The notes under the pieces are model-generated. The model searched no databases. It was given only the letters and a program-made list of their open reading frames with translations, and was not told where the DNA came from. Both the position numbers and the translations under genes were made by a program. A stretch of DNA of 64,000 nt from Nipponacmea schrenckii (lineage: Eukaryota; Mollusca; Gastropoda; Lottiidae). The stretch is taken from the NCBI GenBank assembly GCA_030562195.1, contig JAUJPP010000007.1:30315769-30379768 (forward strand), read 5' to 3'. Below are positions 57,375-64,000 of this stretch, one piece after another (within the stretch, counting starts at the first letter, position 1; each line of letters begins with the position of its first letter).

Positions 57375-57705
57375 CTCTGGATCGACTAAATTGTATTGTA
57401 GGGAAATTGTATTGTATAAAATTGGCGAATTGTTTTGTATAAATTTGTAGAATTGTATTGTATAAATTTGGCGAATTGTATTGTATAAATTTGTAGAAAT
57501 CTATTGTATTAATTTGTAGAATTGTATTGTATAAATTTGTAGAATTGTATTGTATAAATATGTATTGTATAAATTTGTAGAATTGTTTTGTAGAAATTTG
57601 TAGAATTTTATTGAAAAATATTGTAGAATTGTATTGAAGAATATTGTAGAATTGTATTGTAGAAATTTGTAGAATTGTATTAAATATTATTGTAATTAAT
57701 AGAAA
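57375..57705. repeat. AT-rich minisatellite, about 22-bp unit
   Basis: Tandem units close to attgtattgtataaatttgt, then aga, with variants. It lacks stops on the - strand by chance of the unit. Confidence 0.88.
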
Positions 57706-58633
57706 TAAATATTGTTTAAACCAACTGATCAAGTAGATACATGGATGTAAAGAGCATATTTTAGAAATATTTTCAGGAATAATTCACGATGTTTTTGATA
57801 ATAAAATTTTACCTTCTGGCTGTTTAAACAATTGGCAACTACAGTGTATTTGCCTAGTGTTGTTCTTTGGAAATTTGATAGGATTTCCCAAAGATAAGCG
57901 AGACACAGTGGTTCATAATATTGTATCAAATTATCAAATAGATTGTGCTCGTATTTAATTGTATATCGTTAAGTTTGCTACAATCAATTAAGAGATAAGA
58001 AAAACCAACTTAAATAAAAGTCCCAGAGAATTGTTACATTGATGATCAGACTTTCTTCAAGGTCATGTATTTGCCCTTTTAATGTGGAGAGTCACCAATC
58101 CCTTGTTTGTAAACAAAGTCATTAAGCGGTAGTTTACTGTTTACGTCAATTGATAACGAAATGATTATTTATTGACTATTCGGATAACTCTGAAAGTATT
58201 GGATGGTCTCTACAATCGTATGTATGACAAGATCCCATCTCGTGCTGCTGACATGTGACCCGTTAGCTGTTGTTTAAAAGGTGCAGAATTCAAAGCAAGC
58301 ATGTGTGATAGTATGTTATTTATCAATTAAAAAAAATGTATATAACGTATGACCAGAAAATATAGACATACTGCATGAGTCAATTAGAAAAAAAATTCCC
58401 ATTAGGCTTTCATGTTTTAACCATATAACACGCATGGCAAGAACCAACCAGGAATAATATGGGTGAATTTTCAACCTTAACCGAGATGGAACCAAAACAA
58501 TAGTAAGAAATAGGCATGACATATATTCTATACATATAATGCAGTGGCAAAGCCTAGTTGATTAAAACAAAGTGATTCCATCTGACCAGAAAATATAACC
58601 ATATTTAAATATTCATAAACCATAAACATAATT
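57706..58633. other. Intergenic, no gene seen
   Basis: AT-rich sequence between two minisatellites; no coding or RNA features recognised. Confidence 0.5.
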
Positions 58634-58749
58634 ATGTTTTATGTATCAACCAGAAAAATTCTATTACATGTATCGACTAGACAATCTGGGTACCAAACAG
58701 GTGACAGTCATGACATGTATCAATTAGATAGTCTTTGTGATATTATCTA

Positions 58750-59695
58750 TCTAACACAAAATACAAATGTAAGTATGAACCATACCGATTTTGATATGTA
58801 TCAAACACAAAATACAAATGTAAGTATGAACCATACCGATTTTGATATGTATCAACCACAAAATACAAATGTAAGTATGGACCATGCCGATTTTGATATG
58901 TATCAACCACAAAATACGAATGTAAGTATGAACCATACCGATTTTGATATGTATCAACCACAAAATACAAATGTAAGTATGGACCATACCGATTTTGATA
59001 TGTATCAACAACAAAATAAAAATGTAAGTATGGACCATACCGATTTTGATATGTATCAACCACAAAATACAAATGTAAGTATGGGCCATATCGATTTTGA
59101 TATGTATCAATCACAAAATACAAATGTAAGTGGACCATACCGATTTAGATATGCATCAACCACAAAATACAAATGTAAGTATGGAACATACCGATTTTGA
59201 TATGTATCAACCACAAAATACAAATGTAAGTATGGAACATATCGATTTTGATATGTATCAACCACAAAATACAAATGTAAGTATGGACCATACCGATTTT
59301 GATATTTATCAACCACAAAATACGAATATGTAAGTATGGACCATACCGATTTTGATATGCATCGACCACAAAATACAAATGTAAGTATGGACCATACCGA
59401 TTTTGATATGTATCAACCACAAAATACAAATGTAAGTATCGACCATACCGATTTTGATATGTATCAACCACAAAATACAGATGTAAGTATGGGCCATACC
59501 GATTTTGATATGTATCAACCACAAAATACAGATGTAAGTATGGGCCATACCGATTTTGATATGTATCAACCACAAAATACAAATGTAAGTATGGAACATA
59601 CCGATTTTGATAGGTATCAACCACAAAATACAAATGTAAGTATGGACCATACCGATTTTGATATGTATCAACCACAATATACTCGTGTCATGTAT
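58750..59695. repeat. 51-bp minisatellite, about 18 copies, open in frame (17-residue unit)
   Basis: The 51-bp unit reads MDHTDFDMYQPQNTNVS on the + strand and stays open for 58634-59200 and 59336-59713. The middle part is shifted by a 2-bp loss (about 59126) and put back by a 2-bp gain (about 59327). The - strand is also open (DTYQNRYGPYLHLYFVV), so openness alone does not show it is coded. Most units contain aaat|gtaagtatgg, a consensus 5' splice site. The flanks hold looser catgtatcaacc-type pieces (58640-58720, 59688). There is no signal peptide at the + strand start. It is more likely a satellite than a gene. Confidence 0.9.
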
Positions 59696-59714
59696 CAACC
59701 AGGAATAATTTGAG

Positions 59715-60635
59715 ACACTGTTTAAATATACAAAGCTGCAACAAAACAGAAGTTTAATGTGTATCTAATATATCAAATAAGTGTGCCGTATGATGTGGCA
59801 ACATGAAATGATATGCTTCACGTTTCAACTCAAACCAAATGTGGCATGTAGCTTAAAATTGGTATTTTAGTATCATCTGGAAAATTTGTAACATCTTTCA
59901 CCCAGTGCACTTATACCCAAGGCAAATACAGCTATTTAATACAACACATTGTACAATATACATTTTCATTGCAACATTTTAAAACGAATCCCATTCAAGA
60001 CATAATTAATTCGTAAACAGACATTATACTCAATATAAATGTTAAATTAAATAAGAAAAACTGTACCTTAATGTACCTCGTTAAGCCGATTTCTGAGTGG
60101 AATTAAAAAAATCTTATATACCATTCAGTGATTTTATATATATATCAATATATAATTATTATCTATTTTATCAATGGTTAGAGAATAGAATATTGGTCTT
60201 CTATATACGAATAAATCCATAATGCAATGATATATAACATAGAATGGTTCATACAATACATATCAAAGGAAAGTTTTTTATGGAGGTAATTTGTTCCATA
60301 CAAATGATATGCTTTGTATTCCTGCTATTATGAGCTACAATACAATGTTTTTGTACTTGGGGCAACGAGAATAATAAACAGGGTTAGGTAGGTGCCTGGC
60401 ACGTAAAAGATTAATCCGTTAAGAATGGTTTTGAAGACTCATTTGTCAAAGGTCTTAGTCCGGGAGTTTGACATTAATCCCTTTTTAAAAACAAATTCTT
60501 AGCCAAGACAAAACAAGATAATCTATTTCCAAATGTAGGTGCATTTTATAGACTCTACATTGAAGAAATAGGAGAGAAAAAGGTCAGAAGAATAGTTTAC
60601 CCGATATCTTTTAGCATAGAGGAACTGGATTAAAT
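59715..60635. other. Intergenic, no gene seen
   Basis: AT-rich, no recognisable features. Confidence 0.5.
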
Positions 60636-61250
60636 CTCTATTCTAAATGACAAAATCCGATTTCAGCTATCAATCTGAAAAAATCCGATTTCAGCTATCA
60701 ATCTGAAAACCTCGATTTCAGCTATCAATCTGACAAAACTCAATTTCAGCTATCAATTTGTCAAATCGCAGCTTTTATACCCGACCTTTTCCATTTTAGA
60801 AACTTCAAGTGCTACCAATCTAACATACATCAATTTCGGTTTCCGATCCGACATAACTCAATTTCAGCTGTCGATTTGACAAAACTCGATTTCAGCTATC
60901 AATTTGTGAAATCGCAGTTTTTTACCCGACGTGTTCCATTTTAGAAAACTTGAAGTACTACCAATTTAACATAACTCAATTTCGGTTTTCGATCCGACAT
61001 AACTCAATTTCAGCTGTCGATTTAAAAAAACTCAATTTCAGCTTACAGTTTTACAAAACTCAATCACAGCTACCCATCTGACAGAGCTTTATTTATGTTT
61101 CTAATTTCATTTTCAGCTACCAGTGTGACAGCGAGATGTAAGCTTCCAAACTGCCCAAACTGAATGTCAACTACCAATGTGACTACCAATCTGACAAAAA
61201 CTCCCTGAAAGCTACCTGATCTAACAGAACTCATTTTCAGCTATGCAACT
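60636..61250. repeat. Degenerate tandem repeat with a higher-order unit
   Basis: A basic unit of about 24-27 bp (aaaactcaatttcagctatc, then aatctgac) recurs throughout. A longer block of about 144 bp containing aaatcgcag, acccgac, ttccattttagaaa and ccgacataactcaatttc is present twice (from about 60764 and 60908) and partly a third time. Copies decay towards 61250. Confidence 0.85.
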
Positions 61251-64000
61251 AAACTCAGATTCAGAATCGATTTATAAACCTACAACTGACCGTGGAAACC
61301 TATTCAAAATGAACATCTACCAACTTTCGTAATTAGAGACAAAATTCATAATTATTTTCGTCATACAGAAAATAGATAATTTTTGGTTCATCAAATTCCA
61401 TACATTGACTCATAAACATATAACTGAAAATGTGTTTCAAACTAGTCTTGTTATTCTAGGTTAGTCTTGTAATTATTGTCCTTGAATAAATGGTGTTCCT
61501 CAAGGTTTTGCTTTAATCCCACTCCTATTTAATATGAATATAAATGAATCTGTTGTTCATTTGATATTATAATGGCTAGCGTTATTATATTAGTAATAGG
61601 TTTAATCAAGTGGAAAGATTTACTCACTCAGTAAGTCAGGAAGTTGATTTATAAATAGCTCGTTTAGTTAAGTTCATCAACAAACACAAACAAACAAAAA
61701 ATAGAAAATAGAAAATTGACTTAATTGAAAATTGTTTTTCTTTGAACCTTTCAAATAAACAAACAAAATCAACACAAAAATGATTAATTGAAGAAGGTAT
61801 TAAGGACGTGTCTGCTTTAAATAAAGAAAAAAAATTATTTTCCATTTCAAGCTGTTGATTAATTCGATCCTGCAGACATGCCAGGAAAGGTTAAACAATA
61901 TATTTGTTTTCAGATTCAATAAAGAGCAGCGCGAATCATTATGATTAAATAGTAAGTGTATATTCAGTTATCAGAAATTTTCACTGCAAAGTAATCAACT
62001 AACTCAAGACCTTCACACTGTATTCATAAACAAATTTAGAATAGTTTTAAGTCAAGGGAAATAACTGGCCAAATTTAATAACGAATGATAATAATTATTA
62101 TAGTCCTGTTGTCGTTTAAAATACTAGTTGGTCTTTAAAACTTTATCATAAGATATTTTATTATGGAAATTCAGGCGAAAAAAAATACTAGAGGTACCTA
62201 AGCATCAAGAAAACTACTGAAAAATCTGTTTTTCCTATTCATGCAGACGAATTGAAATGTTATAATTTATTATGTAAAGTTACAACATAATTTAATATTT
62301 TCTGGCATCAGTCTTTAAAGCGCTAAAAAACAAATTTTAAGTCAATGATGAAAAAATCGTCAAATAAGAAGTTATCTATAAGATCTCATCAACATATATG
62401 ATCAGACCAATTTTTATTTATATCGGATGAATACTGTAGACTCTATTTGGTCCATGAACTAAGTATGAAGCGTTTTGACTAAGTAAAGGGAAATAACTTA
62501 ATAAACTTCTTCGAAAACGAAAAGATCTTATCCATATATGATCACACATATTTTCAATTAAATCGGATTAAAACTATAACCTCTATAGATATTACGACAA
62601 AACTGTTAAATTCGAACTTCAATATAGATGATCACACCAAATTTTAATGAAAATCAGATAAAAACTGTAGCCTCTATAATATTGTGCTCACAAGAAATGT
62701 TGCCAGACGGACCGACGGAAAGGGATGACGGCAGCGTATAGGCCTACGTCCATGAAGAAGTATAAAAACTTGCTAACGGATATATGTAGATGAATACAAA
62801 AGAAGAAAATATGTTATATTTACCACGTATAAGAGCTAAACTGAACATAACCAACTCCACAGCATTAGTCATTTCAAATACTACTTTAATTACACGGAAA
62901 TTGATGGAGATAAAAATACTTGGGAGACCGGATGATGTCAACTGCTGCTGTACCCCAAGGTGGCTCTATTTGGGGTAACATACTGATAAGGTTTTCAAGT
63001 GTTTTCTTATTATTGCAGACGCAGTTATTGTTTGATAAATGCTAGTAAGGTTGTAATGACTTAAACACAAACAATAACATTGCCCCTGTGTTCTTTGTTA
63101 CCCTCCCAGTAACAATGGGTAGAAAATTAGGTCAACAGGGGATATGTGGGGACACGCGCCATATGACACATCAGTATACCGGTATAAATTGAGTTTTCAA
63201 ATTTCGGATTTAAATTCTGTGCACTTCGTGCAAACACCTAAATTTAAAATGTTATCAGCAATAAAAATTGAACCCACAAGCTGTTCATTTCCCGTGATAA
63301 AACGGCGTTCATTCTTTGGTTATATTTGTATTAATGCATCAGATAGAATTTGGTAGCTAAGCATCAAATAACTGACTTTCAGAACTTTTGTTGAAAGCGG
63401 GACCCTAAAGCCATCAGTCTCTGTAGCATCCAAATACATGTATAAACTAACGTTAACAAAACAAATGAATCCAATTTTTTGTCAAAACCTATCAGAGCTT
63501 GAATAAAAATTTGATCATCATGAAGAACGCAATTTTGGTTTTGATTATGACTTTCTATTACCACATTCAATGATTACTTTAGTAAAGAAGCAGGGAGACA
63601 GTAACTATCCTTGCTTAACACCCATCTCGATGTTAATTCTTGATATACGCTATATAATTCCTAGAGAAGAGGGATGCACTTCATGACCTACATGGTCATT
63701 GGAAGAAATATCTTTTTTTTAAAGTTTATTAAAAGTAAAGACCTGAATCTATACGATTACAGTGAATTTTGAACGAAGACGTGAAAATGAAAAACTAAAA
63801 TGTGAACGTGAACTTACATGCTTCACTGATTCGAGATGTATTTCAGTGAAAATAAAAATAATCCAGTACTTTTCCATGAATTCATGTATTTTCACATTTG
63901 TATAACCGTCACATATTCAAATTGTTTCAGATTGCCGCTATTTGTTTGAAATTATGACGCTGATTTTCTAAGTAAACATAATTTGAGATTGCACTTGAAA
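61251..64000. other. Intergenic, no gene seen
   Basis: AT-rich. Between about 62395 and 62690, three diverged copies of a roughly 100-bp block occur (tatgatcagaccaatttt or tatgatcacacatattttc, then atcggat and aaaactgtagcctctata). Two copies of caagggaaataac-like sequence lie at about 62053 and 62483. Short open stretches at 62744-62978 and 63144-63356 show no protein features. Confidence 0.5.

Noticed and set aside
59145..59698. Long - strand frames repeating DTYQNRYGPYLHLYFVV
   Set aside because: By-product of the 51-bp minisatellite; no start context, flanking exon or known repeat protein.

Overview
The window is eukaryotic nuclear DNA. It is AT-rich, its genes are split by GT-AG introns of about 100-1000 bp, and it carries a tRNA-derived SINE family, short foldback elements and many minisatellites. 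Protein similarity judged by eye points to a bilaterian animal. The motif caaggg(a/c)(a/g)(a/g)taact, repeated across the window, suggests a mollusc (inference from memory, not tested).

Bases 1-24400 hold most of a CHD6/7/8/9 (kismet) chromatin-remodelling ATPase on the + strand. I placed 44 exons (2661-24368). All exon phases join without a break, giving 2781 residues and a stop; the 5' end lies before the window. The protein has a basic N-terminal region, two chromodomains, a complete Snf2 ATPase, a SANT/SLIDE-like region, a species-specific acidic repeat block, two BRK domains and a C-terminal tail with three DLS motifs. Its introns hold three minisatellites and several SINE fragments.

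Bases 24400-33600 are mostly repeats: a 0.4 kb element with 28-bp inverted ends inserted in a degenerate repeat, a small basic orphan gene on the - strand (27736-28209), and a 1.35 kb array of about 43-bp units.

Bases 33600-45000 carry two tandem SLC7-type amino-acid transporter genes. Copy A has 8 exons and is intact (522 aa). Copy B is colinear, but its third and fourth exons look damaged. Both copies have a non-canonical first-helix motif, GHS(S/A) where the family has GSG. In both, the exon 2/intron 2 boundary, including the 5' splice site, has been tandemly duplicated, with different unit boundaries in each copy.

Bases 47600-54400 carry two convergent, paralogous single-exon genes for alpha-kinase-fold proteins. 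Both keep the zinc-binding HxCxxxC motif but lack the aspartates of the DLQG and TDP signatures, so they look like alpha-pseudokinases. The first has an out-of-frame, coding-like extension past its stop. The rest (54400-64000) is intergenic repeat DNA, including a 51-bp minisatellite that is open in frame as 17-residue units and carries a consensus splice donor in most units.
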